DNA from: Mastigias papua
Lineage: Eukaryota; Cnidaria; Scyphozoa; Rhizostomeae; Mastigiidae
Assembly: GCA_964019165.1 (NCBI GenBank)
Contig: OZ025270.1
Location: 5,191,644-5,255,643, forward strand
DNA length: 64,000 bases
Direction of reading: 5' to 3'
Shown here: one piece after another, positions 35,812-51,774 of the stretch
How positions within the stretch are numbered: the stretch's first letter is position 1
Layout of the letters: every line of letters starts with the position of its first letter
The notes under the pieces: generated by a model
Told to the model about the DNA's origin: nothing
Database searches by the model: none
What the model saw: the letters and a program-made list of their open reading frames with translations, nothing else
Translations under genes and position numbers: made by a program

Positions 35812-35853
35812 GTAAGACATGTTTCGGATTTACTCAAATCCATCGTCAGTTAC
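35812..35853 (-). ncRNA. Hammerhead-like motif at the Penelope-like 3' end
   Basis: On the minus strand: GTAA (stem I), CTGACGA, one extra T, stem II GGATTT-GAGT-AAATCC (6 perfect pairs), GAA, ACATGT (self-complementary stem III), C as the cleavage base, TTAC (stem I partner). Penelope-like elements are known to carry hammerhead motifs. The single extra base after CTGACGA is shared with the copies at 18969 and 31344. Confidence 0.65.
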
Positions 35854-35959
35854 TGAAATTAACAATGAATACTAATAGAACATACGTTGTAAAGTCAATC
35901 GAAGATCAAGCGAAAAAACCATTCGAAAAAAGAAGAGAACAAGAACCGTTACAGAAGAG

Positions 35960-36397
35960 TTAGAAAGCTAATGAGAAATTATAGTGCTGAACCTGTTTAT
36001 TAAGGCTGGGTCCCTCCCACATAATATGCAGAGCCTCTTTAATCTTCAGCTGATAGTGTGTTCTAGCTGAATCTATAACTTTAAAACAGGTCTCATTACA
36101 AGCATTTTTACAGGCATCAGAACTTTGGAGATGTTTAAATATATGAGAATTCTTATCTGAAAAAAGATGCTCACGAGCACGAGCTGATATGTGTCGGGAT
36201 GTTTCACCAACATAAACGGAATTACATTCCGCACAAGTAAATTTATAGACAACACAAGAACGTAGCGATCTAGGCACAAAGTAGTTATAGTATAGTTGTG
36301 ACAAACATGGCTGACAGATTGAAAGCATGGTCGAACTACAAGGAACAAATGAAGATGAAATGAGTTGGGGATAGAAAGGCGAAAGGGAGCAAAGCAA
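35960..36397 (-). pseudogene. Penelope-like element GIY-YIG endonuclease domain (5'-truncated)
   Basis: The frame encodes a GIY-YIG-type nuclease end: SCVVYKFTCAECNSVYVGET (the two strands, with the Cys-x2-Cys knuckle typical of Penelope-like elements), then SRHISARAREHL with the catalytic Arg, SHIFKHLQSS, and a C-terminal block CFKVIDSARTHYQLKIKEAL. In these elements the domain nicks DNA for target-primed reverse transcription. The RT half is missing, so the copy cannot be autonomous. The first residues of the frame are probably not native. Confidence 0.8.
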
Positions 36398-36413
36398 GCA
36401 AGGATATCGAATA

Positions 36414-37531
36414 CCTTAGGTGTATTTAATTTCGTGGTGTATTATATTTCGCTTGTTCTTGAATTCACGCATTTTAAATTCGCGCACAAATCTTTCATAT
36501 TTTCGCGCAGTCTTGAATTCGCGCACACGAGAAGGTACACAGGATGACACGACAATTCAGTTGTAAAGAAATTATATTCCTGAACGTTTATGTTGCCTAA
36601 AAGTAACCTCTTTACAGAAATGGGTCTTCATACTGCCGCTCTGTTGCTAAAAAATTTGTAATCCCAGCCCTCTTAAACCCTTTTACAGCTATATCTGGTC
36701 GATTTTGCATGCGGTCACAATACGATGTCAACCATTTTGCCTGTATCGGCTTCAAAATGTTGATTCTCAAGTCCACTTTGACTTGCTCTGCTTCACAGCC
36801 ATTTTGAATTTGCTGGTGGACTTGTCCTGCGAACCAGTTTTGGGACTCTTTACGGAGAAATGCCTTGCAACTTCTATTCACAGTGAGATCAAGGGGCTGG
36901 TAAATATGGGTCATGTTGTTTGGCACTGGAACCATCTTTCCGTTTTTATTATGCACCAACTGCTTCACTTCCTCAGTCCATTGGCCCTTAAAAACATCAG
37001 CTAGCAAAAGCCACTCTTGCTTTTTCTCAGTTGTAGCTCTTCTCTTTTCTTTTCGACATATGGCATCAAAATTTTCAGCACAAATTCTTTGCATTTCTCT
37101 TCATTGGACCAATGGTTTTCAGTGTGTGTGATGTGAAATTCTTTCGGAAATGTGTAGTTCGGATGACAACGGTCAGTTTTTCCTTGATAAATAAGCTGCA
37201 TCGGCAAGAAGTTTCCACTTAAGCTTATTGCAAACGTGCCAGTTGTTTGTCTTTTGTCTGTCGAACTTGTTATGGGAATCGATTTTTCTCCTTTCTTTGC
37301 CATAGTATATTGATTTTAATGGCATTGACATTTAAAATAATAAAGAGTTTATTATTTTTTCAGAAAGCAAAGTGTTGAATGCTTTCTCGTAGAATTTATG
37401 ACGATATTTTGCCTTTGCGTTATGTGCATGCTTCGTCTTTTTCGCGCAGCTCAATTTTCGCGCAGTACTTAATTTCGCGCAGTCAGGGGTGCTCGAATAA
37501 TAGTACACCGCGAATTTAAATACACCTAAGG
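36414..37531 (-). mobile_element. pogo/Tigger-like DNA transposon, decayed, TA target duplication
   Basis: Ends CCTTAGGTGTATTTAATTTC (left) and, inverted, CCTTAGGTGTATTTAAATTC (right), each flanked by TA. Subterminal TTCGCGCA repeats occur about three times at each end (36470-36530 and 37438-37482), a likely transposase-binding array. It carries a broken DDE transposase on the minus strand. It lies directly against the truncated Penelope-like element. Confidence 0.85.
36612..37303 (-). pseudogene. pogo/jerky-type DDE transposase, frameshifted and N-terminally truncated
   Basis: Two overlapping frames. 37303-37001 encodes GTFAISLSGNFLPMQLIYQG and NHWSNEEKCKEFV. 37094-36612 encodes WLLLADVFKGQ with the second catalytic Asp, MTHIYQPLDLTVNRSCKAFL with the third, and QNRPDIAVKGFKRAGI near the end. 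A frameshift near 37050 separates them. The helix-turn-helix DNA-binding half and the first catalytic Asp are missing, so it is inactive. Confidence 0.85.
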
Positions 37532-37533
37532 TA

Positions 37534-38976
37534 GTTTGTTGTGCAAAGACTGAGCTCAGCTGTTTCTGAGAAGGCACAGAAGTACATCAGGGTTGGACCA
37601 AGAGAATTTTTAGCTTACAGCTATAGTGAAATTTCGATTGAAAATATCAAGGCTACGAGTAGTAAAAGATTTTGCCTAAAAATATATTCTGGATAAAAAT
37701 TTTTCGGTACTTAATTTTTAATTGCAATGAGTTTTTTATGTTTTTGAATTGCTGTGAAAAAACGTCGTGGCACGTATCGGCCACCATACCCCTGTGCGAT
37801 GTCACAATTATCCTCATAACTCTCGTTCTACTTGACCAAAAAGCTGCTCTTTCTGGAAATGTAAATTGAAGCTTTCTGAAGATGTTTGCAAACATTTTTC
37901 AGTTCATTGAAACTGTATGTGGTCAGCTTGTTGTCAAGAGAGTGCCTTTTACTCCAAAAACATGCTTCTCCACTGAATTCTTGCAATCTCATTGGCTACT
38001 TACTTAGAAAGGTGATTCCTGTGTTAACCAATCAATATTTGATGCCTATGCTTTATGGCCTGTAACCATTAAGGCGTAAAATCATTAAATCCCACAACGT
38101 TGGTTACATATACTGTATGTCCCTATACATTTCTGGGCATAACTTCCTGCACTATCAGCTTATCTCACTGACCTCGTTCCCATTCCTATTCATTACAGGA
38201 ATTACCCCAATTTTTCCAAGTTTTGCTTTATGTTCTCATTATGATATACTCGATATAAAATAATACATAGCTGCAAAAGGTACAGGTTGATTTATCATCA
38301 ATACTACAGCAATAAACTTTGGTAATAGTTTCTTTCTCAAAATGTTGCTCCCAACTCTAATTTTAAATTTTGTTATGAGATCTTATAGCCAGATGCTGTT
38401 TACTTGTGAGGGCAATAAATGCTGCATTTACATCAGCGCCATATTCTCATCTGCATTTCCCAGTGATATTCATAAAGGACTGAGCTGGTTGTAGTTACTT
38501 TCTATCAATTAGAAAATAATCCTTGACTTTAAATAAACACTGACCTTTATTAAATGTCTCCCTGTAACCAACTGTCGTTAAAGGTTCATCAAATGCTTCA
38601 GCAATGTTGAAGGAAATGCAGTATTTACGGCTGATACTGTCCAACGTTTTACCTGCTCCCCGAACCGTTGTTAGCTTTTCTTGTCGCAAAACAAAATGAA
38701 ATGAGGCCAGTTTACTTTTCAAGGCGTAAAGTTCAAACAGTATAGAGAGTTGCTATCTCTATCTCCCCGCGAACATAAAGTGAAAAATGTTGGTTCCGAT
38801 TCTATAAGATAACTCGGGATATCAGGAATTAAAGTTCTTGAATAATCAGCTCAAACTGTCAATCGCGCATAAATTCCTACTGATATTCTGACTCCAACAG
38901 TTCTTGCAGCTATAGAGATGATGAGGAGTATCTCATCATATCACCGCTACTTCTTGTACATGATAGCTGGGAGATT
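37534..38976. other. Gene-free stretch
   Basis: No coding frame or element recognised. The 40 bp after the TA at 37532 do not show RT motifs on the minus strand. Confidence 0.4.
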
Positions 38977-39173
38977 CGATGGCCCATAGGGGACATGAGG
39001 CATTTGCTAAGTTTTGCACACACAACATCAGATTGCTGCACAAAGAATCGAATATCATTCACAAAAGGATTGTTCACGCACAAACTCAAGGTTGCTGCGC
39101 ACAAATTTAAGGTTGCTCAGCAAAAATTTGATTTGCTGCATACAAAGTGGGTGCTGCAACACACAAATTAAAA

Positions 39174-39354
39174 CCTGCAGCATACAAAATCGTTGTTGCA
39201 GCATACAATATAAACCTGCAGAATACAAAATCGTTGTTGCAGCATACAATATAAACCTGCAGAATACAAAATCGTTGTTGCAGCATACAATATAAACCTG
39301 CAGCATACAAAATCGTTGTTGCAGCATACAATATAAACCTGCAGAATACAAAAT
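39174..39354. repeat. 41-bp tandem array, about 4.3 copies
   Basis: The unit starts CCTGCAGAATACAAAATCGT and continues TGTTGCAGCATACAATATAA. Copies are almost identical (CAGCATAC or CAGAATAC at one site). A diverged, inverted part-copy lies at 39615-39690. Confidence 0.9.
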
Positions 39355-39357
39355 TAG

Positions 39358-39399
39358 CATACTGAAAAGCCTTTTTCGTCCGACACTCGTCAGAGTATA
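39358..39399 (-). ncRNA. Hammerhead-like motif, nested element, left arm
   Basis: Minus strand: TATACT, CTGACGA, GTGTCGGAC, GAA, a stem III of AAA/TTT type, C, AGTATG. Core intact; stem I has a G-T end pair. Confidence 0.45.
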
Positions 39400-39530
39400 A
39401 AACGTCTAATAATCCTTTCCACTCACTATACTCCTATCCAAAAGGTACCATAACAGATATGCCCTCTATACTTAAACGGTGTCTGTCTACCTTTCTGGGG
39501 CTCTTTCTTTTCGGTCGGTATCCGACGTTT

Positions 39531-39572
39531 CATACTCTGACGAGTGTCAGACGTAAAAAGCTTTTCAGTATG
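39531..39572 (+). ncRNA. Decayed hammerhead-like motif, nested element, right arm
   Basis: Stem I CATACT/AGTATG and CTGACGA are kept, but the GAA of the core reads GTA, which should abolish activity. Confidence 0.45.
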
Positions 39573-39844
39573 CTAAAAAGAATGTTCCCACTTTTTCGAG
39601 CTATAGTCAGATTTTGTACTCTGCAGGTTTATATTGTGTGCTGCAACATCGATTTTGTATACTGCAGGTTTGAACTTGTGTGCTGCAGCACCCACTTTGT
39701 ATGCAGCAAATCAAAGTTTTGCTGAGCAACCTTGAGTTTGTGCATGAACAACCAATTTGTGAACGATATTTGATTTTGTGTCCAGCAATCTGATATTGCG
39801 TGTGCAAAACTTAGCAAATGCTGCATGTCCCCTATGGGCCATCG

Positions 39845-42000
39845 TAGGGAGACAAGCTGTTTTATTTTGCCTAACTTGTCTGCAAAATTTTGTATATGAT
39901 GCATGTAAACACTTGACGATGTATGATCTATCAACAATATTTGAAGTCCATGGATGATATTCATTTAATACAAAAAAGTCTTTCTATACAGATCTCGACG
40001 AGGAGTAGCAACGGAAACCTATCACGCACAGCAATGGAGATGGAGAACAGTAGTTCAAAATATTTCAATCTTAGCTTCAGCCTAAGTTGCAATTACCTAC
40101 AATCCTAATGCAAATCTATCTGCAAATCTAAAGTATATATAGGCATTTAGAGGCTACCTGGGACATTCTTGTGAGTAGGTTGCACACATATCCTGAGGCA
40201 ATCTCATTGAGAGATTTGAGGAGAATGGTATTAGACTCAATTGGCATTACCTCATCATTTTTCGGTGTGCGTGTGCGTGCCTCTGCTAGTACGATGGCGT
40301 GTGTTCTTCTTTGTGTGTTTAAATTGTATATGTTGGATTAAGTATCTAGCACTCTGCTGCATGCCTTTACAGGTACAAATGTTCTAAATATGGCACTAGC
40401 CATACAACCATCAATTATTTATTTGAACAGGATATGGCACAATTTTAACATGCATTGCAAGTGGTTGACCAGCATCTAATGTAACATGTCTCTATAATTC
40501 AATGGTAAATGCTATTAATTGAATCACATGCAATGGATTGCCACTCATCATTGCGAAAAGTCTACTAACTATGCACAACCTAAATAAATCATTGGATGGT
40601 CAGAAAATCACATGTCTCAGCAGTAATTGATTTTCATCTATAAATTTAGGTGGTGATATGCAGTAATTTAGAAATGTAAAAAGTCTAGTATCTCCCCTAA
40701 AAATAAGGGCGTGATTAAAGTAAAGTAGTGAGAAGAAGTGTAATTCTTCAGCATACAATTTGATGTTTAAATTAGTATTCCACACCAGTCTAAAGGATGC
40801 TTGTATATATAGAAAATTCGAATCATTCTTATCAGTATGTATTATGTTTTGTGGTGCTGAGTTTCCTCAGATGTACTGTTTGCAAGCTGCGCTTGTAGTG
40901 CTGTAGTCACAATACCTATCAGTTGAACTTTTGCATTCAAATATATATCCGGAAACCATGACAACAATTAACTAATCATAGATTCCTTTATAGCTCCTCC
41001 TTCTTGCCATCCTGCAGGTCTCTGCCCTCAATGCGTATCTCTGCCCTCGGTTAATGCACCCATCATTATAAAGTACTTTTGCTATTTCCATTTCTCAGTT
41101 ACACACTTCTTTATATACGCTGCAAAACTATCGATTAACAAAATAGAAATTAGAAATTCAAAGGAGACAGTTTGGAAATAATTTGCAAAGCCGCTGGACT
41201 GCCAGTACCAGATGTATTTTTATATTTCAATGGAGGTTTTCTTAAAAAGATGTCTGGTAGCTTAATATACACTTCTCGAAAAAATGATGCAGATAAATTT
41301 TGAAATTATGTTTGTATCAGCAGACATAATCTGGGAAGGGATAATGCCACAATAAGTGTCAAGCGAAAGCTACGTCGACCACTAAGGTGCAAATACTCTA
41401 TTTCGTCTACTCTGCCACTTCTTTTTGACAGTGTTATACAGTGTATTGCAAATAAAGCACAAGAACTTGCACCAATATATCTCAAAGCAAGGATTGAAGC
41501 ATACGTTGTATTCATAATGTAAGTGCTCCATTATCTTTCTCCTATTTTGTATGATTGGAAGATTGCAACTGCACATATTTTGAAGCAGGGATTTGCAGCA
41601 AAGGTATATTTAATTTTACAAATCATCCTCCAAATCGAGTTGTTCCATATTACTTTATGTTATGAATGTTAGCGCTTTATCACAATATGTTCTAGTTATC
41701 TAAGTAGTTAAGGGCATACACTAAAAAAGTCCTTGATCGGCAAATGCAGTTATATGAAGATATTCTGGTATGAATATTAGCGCTTTATCAGGTCCTTTAG
41801 ATGACTTGCATTTAATAAGGACGTATGCCAAAATGTACCGTTATAATTTAATGCATGGTTTTGAATGGTAGGTATTAAGGCCGGAGAATCAATGTTGAGC
41901 AAGCTCAGTTTTCTCCATATTATTAGATATAGACTACTGATTTTCAGCATGGATGCAATTGTTTCTCAAACTTTCTCGTGGTTAATTTGGAGAATTCGAC
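39845..42000. other. Gene-free stretch
   Basis: AT-rich, with no frame or repeat family I can name. Confidence 0.4.
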
Positions 42001-42009
42001 TCATTATTC

Positions 42010-42190
42010 AACGGTAGATTATTGTTCATTATAGCACATGTTGAACGGGAACATATATAGCCAGATGCGGATGTCCGACGTTTCGTACTCTGAAAAGTGT
42101 CGGGCGAAAAAGCTTTCAGTATGTCTACAAAACATTCCCGCTATTTTGTGCTTTAGATGAGTTCTGTAGTGTCAACAAACTTTCATATAT
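42010..42190. mobile_element. Decayed copy of the hammerhead-bearing foldback MITE
   Basis: ATATATAGCCAGATGCGG, TCCGACGTTTCGTACT, AGCTTTCAGTATG, CATTCCCGCTATTTTGTGC and GTTCTGTAGTG follow the right arm and end of the element at 19397-19614. The ribozyme core reads CTGAAAA in place of CTGANGA and is probably dead. The left arm is mostly lost. Confidence 0.6.
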
Positions 42191-42548
42191 TGAAGTGTAA
42201 ACATCTGCAGATCTATTAACTGAGGGGCAGTTTAGTTTCATTTTACACTAGACAACATAACATTACTCATGGAAAAGCTTATCAATATATAATCTTAGAA
42301 TTATTACCAGCTGTAATCATTTCAAAATCCATTTATCATACACGAAATATGCATTTCGAGTAGAAGTCGTTTTATATTTTCCAAATACCCACTCTTATAT
42401 GTCGAGCATTTGATTGTCAAGCCTTAACATATGCAAAAATATGGTAGGTAAGCTGATACGGTCATCTAGCAGCAACAGAACCATGAACATTGATCTTATA
42501 CCAATTGGTTGTAACATGGGTAACATGGATCTGTTCCACTTGTTCATA

Positions 42549-43031
42549 CAGTAGAAACCCGCATAAAAGAACCTGTTTCTATACGAACCTGGAGGCTGAA
42601 ATTTCATCTGTTGAGCCCCCTAAATAAGAACATCTAGGATGCTGAAACTGGGAGTAGTTCGTATACAATAGGTTTTTTTTTATTTAATTTAAGAATTCAA
42701 GGCTAGAAACGTTTATAGGTTGTTTGTTTACCGGTCAATTTTTTTACAGAATAGTACCACACGCATTTACTTTTCAGACTAAGATGAGAGTTTTTCAGTA
42801 GCTCAACAAATAATAGTAGTAGTAAACAAGGATGCTGAACAGAAGGTGTTGTCAAGTATTTTCAAGAATTCTACTGCTGAAGGCAGTTTTAATGTGTGCA
42901 AGGCATGTACTGTATATAAGAACCCTTGTTAAGAGCCTTAAAGGCTGGAATTAAGCATACCAGCCTATTAATTAAGAACCTATCCAGGCCGCCTGAGAAA
43001 AATTTAGGTTCTTTTATGTGGGTTTTTACTG
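42549..43031. mobile_element. 483-bp MITE with pogo/Tigger-type ends, TA flanked
   Basis: Left CAGTAGAAACCCGCATAAAA and right (inverted) CAGTAAAAACCCACATAAAA, both followed inward by GAACCT. TA lies on each side. The CAG start and TA duplication fit the pogo/Tigger group. No transposase inside. Confidence 0.75.
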
Positions 43032-43033
43032 TA

Positions 43034-47937
<4,904 letters not shown>

Positions 47938-47972
<35 letters not shown>
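47938..47972. repeat. (TA)n microsatellite
   Basis: A short TA run directly next to the 5' end of the LINE. Confidence 0.95.
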
Positions 47973-47974
<2 letters not shown>

Positions 47975-49743
47975 TAGAAAGATAACTAGGTTCACCTTAG
48001 TATTAAAAAGTGAATTATCATTTTTATTACAATTTACGGTAGAAACTAATTTGTGACGTGTTTGAAATAACCGGGTGTTTTCGTAGACAGGAAGAATTTT
48101 TCTTTCGAGTGAGAGAATACTTCGAGGTAATGGAGTTCAAAATAGCAAGTTGTTCACGATAACAGAATTCGAGATAACGAGGCTCGACTGTTTTTCTAAG
48201 TACGTAAATACTATTACCATAAGAATGAGCTCTATTGCATGGCATAACAAACAACAGCAAAATGCCAATATCTCTATTGTAAAAGTATTTTATCAGCTTT
48301 CAGCTATCTTAATTCATGAAATTTTTGCGCGAGTTTAAATTTCGCGCAATCAATTTTCGCCCAACTGGATTTCACACACACCTAAGTTCCGCGCACACAA
48401 TAGTGAGGGAAAACAATATAAGACACTTGATATGCAACTCTATATATACTTTTCAAATTTGTCACGTTCGCTCTACGATAGGATACGACAAGCTAGTGAT
48501 GATGCATAAAATGTTAAATGGACAATGCCATGAAAAATTGAAAATCGATCTACATGCAGATACTCTTGTTTTACCAATGTTTGCCATCCACGCACCTCCT
48601 GAAGTGAAATATTTCCTGCACATTGAATTTTCATGCAGCAAAATGCAGGAAATAATAGATTCACGCCAATTATTCGTGCAGCTCGGCTGCACGAAAATTT
48701 AATGTGTGGGAAATGTGTGCGAAAAGTTAATATTTTAAGGAAGAGTTTGGAGAAAAAATGGCAACTACAATAGAGCATTTAAGTAGCGTAGAATTCAAGT
48801 GATATTTGTAAGATTCTTTTTCTACCTTAGTCATTGGTAAGGCCGATGTCTGATATCTTATCAGAAACTCACGCTTAGCAAATAACCATCAATATATATA
48901 TATATATATTCTACTTGGGTTTATAGAATATTTGTCATTTTACATTATGGTCTACTATAAGCCATTGTGTGGAATTGGATAAGCATGCGCAATTCCAATT
49001 GAAGGCATGAAAGAACATTGGTCATCAATCAACAGATCCATAGATAAAAAGAAAGCGCTAGCATGCCTCTTTTATCAGAAATATGCTTGCTATGGTGTAC
49101 AATATTAGTAAGATTGGAGATAAAATTAGTGCACCAAATGCTTGCCATGTAAAACAGTGCTGTACACTTACGAGTGCAAGTACACTACCAAAATTTCATG
49201 CTCACTCCATGTGCTCCTGAAATATCTTATAATCAACATAGTTTGCCTTCTAAACTAATCCACTCCCTTCATACTAATAACATTATAGTTGTATTGATCG
49301 GTCTTTATGAGTAGGCTACGTGATAAGTACCTAGTTCAAGCATTGTGGTAAATACTCCAAATATGCCTATAAACATGAGCCTCAGTCCGAATTGGTGCCC
49401 AAATTAATCCCATACAAAAAAGGCCCAGCAGAAAATGCTAGAAAATATACTGTTCAATTCCCCCTCATTCAAATCTTCTTCAATTCATCACAAAATACTA
49501 ATTATCAATAGTACTTATATCAGCACCTTTGTTGCAATGCAACTTTAAAATGTTCTTTATTCAGAATCTCATTCATTTGAATACAAAATTACTTGGCTTT
49601 GAGCTACGACTCCAAGATTACATCCATGTATCGAAAAAGTTTTTAGAAAGTTATCTATGAGCTGCTTTTTGCTTCCCATTATCAATCAATGTCTTATAAT
49701 ATCAGGTGAGATTTTAAACAATATGAGACTTCAAATGTAAATG
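47973..49743. other. Gene-free stretch with transposon-end fragments
   Basis: 48126-48190 reads, on the minus strand, CAGTCGAGCCTCGTTATCTC and on, which looks like one pogo/Tigger terminal repeat. 48325-48400 has TTTCGCGCAA and CACACCTAAG, similar to the subterminal and terminal motifs of the pogo-like element at 36414-37531. The partner ends were not found. No gene. Confidence 0.4.
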
Positions 49744-49776
49744 CTTTTGTTATGTAAACAATTTGAAGTCAGATCT

Positions 49777-50391
49777 TCAAAATCTGTAGTCTTCTCGTGA
49801 AATGCAACGTTTCATATCTGTAGCCAAGTCGTCGTAACTGTTTGGAAACACGGATATTTTTCCTTCTGGTTTGTGACTTGTTCCCAATGTTCCTCTAACT
49901 GTAAGCTTCTTTCCACGGTATGTGACAGGATTTGCAGTGTAGTAGTATTCACCACGTTTGAAAAACGTCTCCTTATTGTAATACATATCATTTGTTAGGC
50001 TTTTGTTGTGGTTATTCGTGAAACCAACTGCCAAGTAGTTGACACTGAAATCAAAATTGTATGGGCAGCAATACATAACAACCAAGCGCTCATAGCTGTT
50101 GATCAACCAGGAGGCAGTCCCAAAGATTCCTGATGCTGTTCCTGCATTCTTATGACACACCCAGCATTCTTTCATACCAGGCATCACTTCAACTGGTGGC
50201 TTCTTAAAATATCCATATTCCATAGAACTCATTGGTGATGTAAATGGCCATTTTGTGTAGTTTTCAATTTCTATTCCACAAACAACAGTGTATTCCCTTC
50301 CAGCGGCTGATACTGCAGAGCTTATCCCTCAAGTGACTGATGCTCCTGCTTTCACGGCTGAAGCAAGTGCTGCTACCGCCGCTCCTGCCAT
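49777..50391 (-). pseudogene. Actinoporin-like gene copy with an early in-frame stop
   Basis: A minus-strand copy of the gene at 55623-56237. From the ATG at 50391-50389 the frame is interrupted by TGA at codon 21 (50331-50329), where the other copy has a glycine codon. The frame downstream is otherwise open to TAA-less end RF and its stop at 49777. The central 135 residues are almost identical to the intact copy, while the first 15 codons and the last 15 differ. The next downstream Met is at codon 54, past the N-terminal region that membrane-active relatives need, so the product is probably not functional. A sequencing error at one base cannot be excluded. Confidence 0.8.
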
Positions 50392-51548
50392 GTTAACAAT
50401 GTGCTATTCTAAAAGTAAATGATTCTCATCAACTTATACCTCTCATAGATTTTCTTTGCTTCCAAAGTGAAGTCCAGAATGGAATTACAGTACTTTAAAT
50501 TCTGTATAACATTGTATAATGTTTTACAGAGATGAGGTAAGAAACACCAAGACGGAAACTGGAATAGTATAGTAATTGTTCCTCACAGTCCTATGTACTA
50601 TAAGCGTGAGTAGTTTAAGGTGCACTTGCACCTCTGACATTGATATTAGCCAAAATTCTAGAAAGGAACTGCCTTTGACAGAATTGCTGAATTTCTTGTC
50701 AGCTCGCAGCTGCTGCATTGCTGAATAATAGGATTAGGAGTTGCGATATGTCATGGTGGTATACTACTATCGAAAGGGAAATGTTGAAAATAATTTTACT
50801 TCATGTTCAAGACTGCAATAATTGTCAACCAGTAAAGGATTCAAATGAACATTCATGCTTATGACCTATCATGATTATTACTCAGTTTCTCTTCAGACAA
50901 GCAGCTTTCAAATTCAACTTACTACTCACACAGATGTCAACCTGTTTCTGCAATCTTTAGAAGTGCACTGTAGATTCTGATCGTAGAAGATTGGCAATGT
51001 GGATTAAGTACTGCCCTACAAATATCGATAAGATTTCAATGGCAATTTGTGAGAATAATCGTTAATTTCTATTAAATTTTCCTCTTTCCTTAAACTTTAC
51101 ATTCCATTGAGATTTCCTCTTTCCATTGCATAACAACAAGCAAGGGCTGATCCAGCAAAGAATCTGACAAATGCCGCTCAATATTGGGCTTGGTGTTGGT
51201 ATGGTCTGTTTGAAAAGGGTATAAGTAGAAACAGGGTTACCATAATCATTCTGTTTACACCACACAAAGCAAGAAAAGTTAGCACGTCTGATCAGATTTG
51301 AAAGCTAACAGGAAATTACTCGGACATTGAAGAGGATCATAACTTGTCTGCTTCCATCAGATCGTCAGCCCAAATAAAAAACTATAAATAATCTTGGTAA
51401 TGTTGAAAGCAAAGCTAGAATGATATATGTAAGCGATCACTATCTCTTCAAACTGGATAGATCACTTCTTGGGAACAGTTTTTTATTGTCCTCAGCTCTC
51501 CTAGTCAACTTTACATTGGAACTATCTTGAGATAAAAAGCGGTGGGGC

Positions 51549-51737
51549 ATGAGGGTTACAATCATCCCAATAATCATTGAAGAGCTTGGGACAGCACCAA
51601 AGAAACTAGAGAAAAAGTTAAAAGAAATGGAATCACGGGTTACTGAGTTGCAGAAAACTGTCATCTTACTTACATTGTGCCAAGATTCTGAGAAAGGTTC
51701 TCGAAATTTGAGAAGTCTTGTTGATGTCGAACCCTGA
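51549..51737 (+). pseudogene. RT-associated C-terminal fragment of a retroelement (left arm)
   Basis: The frame has VTIIPIIIEELGTAPKKLEK and VTELQKTVILLTL, then, after a shift of frame, AKILRKVLEI before a stop. This matches the C-terminal pattern (VIPIVVGALGTV and LLQKTALLGTARILRKVL) common at the end of invertebrate LINE-type polyproteins. Only this fragment remains. A mirror copy lies at 54108-54335. Confidence 0.55.
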
Positions 51738-51774
51738 GAACATAATATCACTGACATTTTTGTGAGACAAACAT

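Larger units (their letters stand above)
35740..36413 (-). mobile_element. 3' part of a Penelope-like retroelement
   Basis: The GIY-YIG coding end (35960-36397), a 3' region with a hammerhead-like motif (35812-35853) and a terminal (TA)n run lie in the order expected for a Penelope-like element on the minus strand. The upstream reverse-transcriptase part is absent: the pogo-like element begins at 36414 and I see no RT motif beyond it. Confidence 0.75.
38977..39844. mobile_element. 870-bp foldback element with nested hammerhead element
   Basis: The left end GATGGCCCATAGGGGACATG is matched inverted at the right end (CATGTCCCCTATGGGCCATC at 39824-39843). Inside, both arms carry GCAAATG...CTTAG/CTAAG, then many degenerate units of the form GCTGCATACAAAGTGG. 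A 41-bp tandem array lies at the inner end of the left arm, and an inserted foldback of the hammerhead family occupies about 39355-39606. No coding capacity. Confidence 0.75.
49744..51774 (-). repeat. Left arm of a large inverted duplication
   Basis: Read on the minus strand, this arm matches 54113-56266 in order: an RT-derived fragment (51549-51737), a spacer, the sequence with GTGTGGTGTAAACAGAATGA, and an actinoporin-like gene. Similarity is high over most of the gene and lower (roughly 75-80% by eye) in part of the upstream flank. The arm resumes at 52798-52861 beyond a LINE insertion. Confidence 0.85.

Noticed and set aside
39055..39360. Cys/Tyr-rich repetitive frames (LYCMLQQRF and similar)
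   Set aside because: They are translations of the 41-bp tandem array.
48316..48702. 128-codon plus-strand frame with MMHKMLNGQCHEKL
   Set aside because: A faint likeness to LINE tails only, with no supporting block after it.
51062..51265. Repeated 65-67 codon frames starting MWCKQN (also at 53859-54056)
   Set aside because: They recur because the DNA is duplicated. No domain is visible and the third copy at 54610-54830 is not open in the same way.
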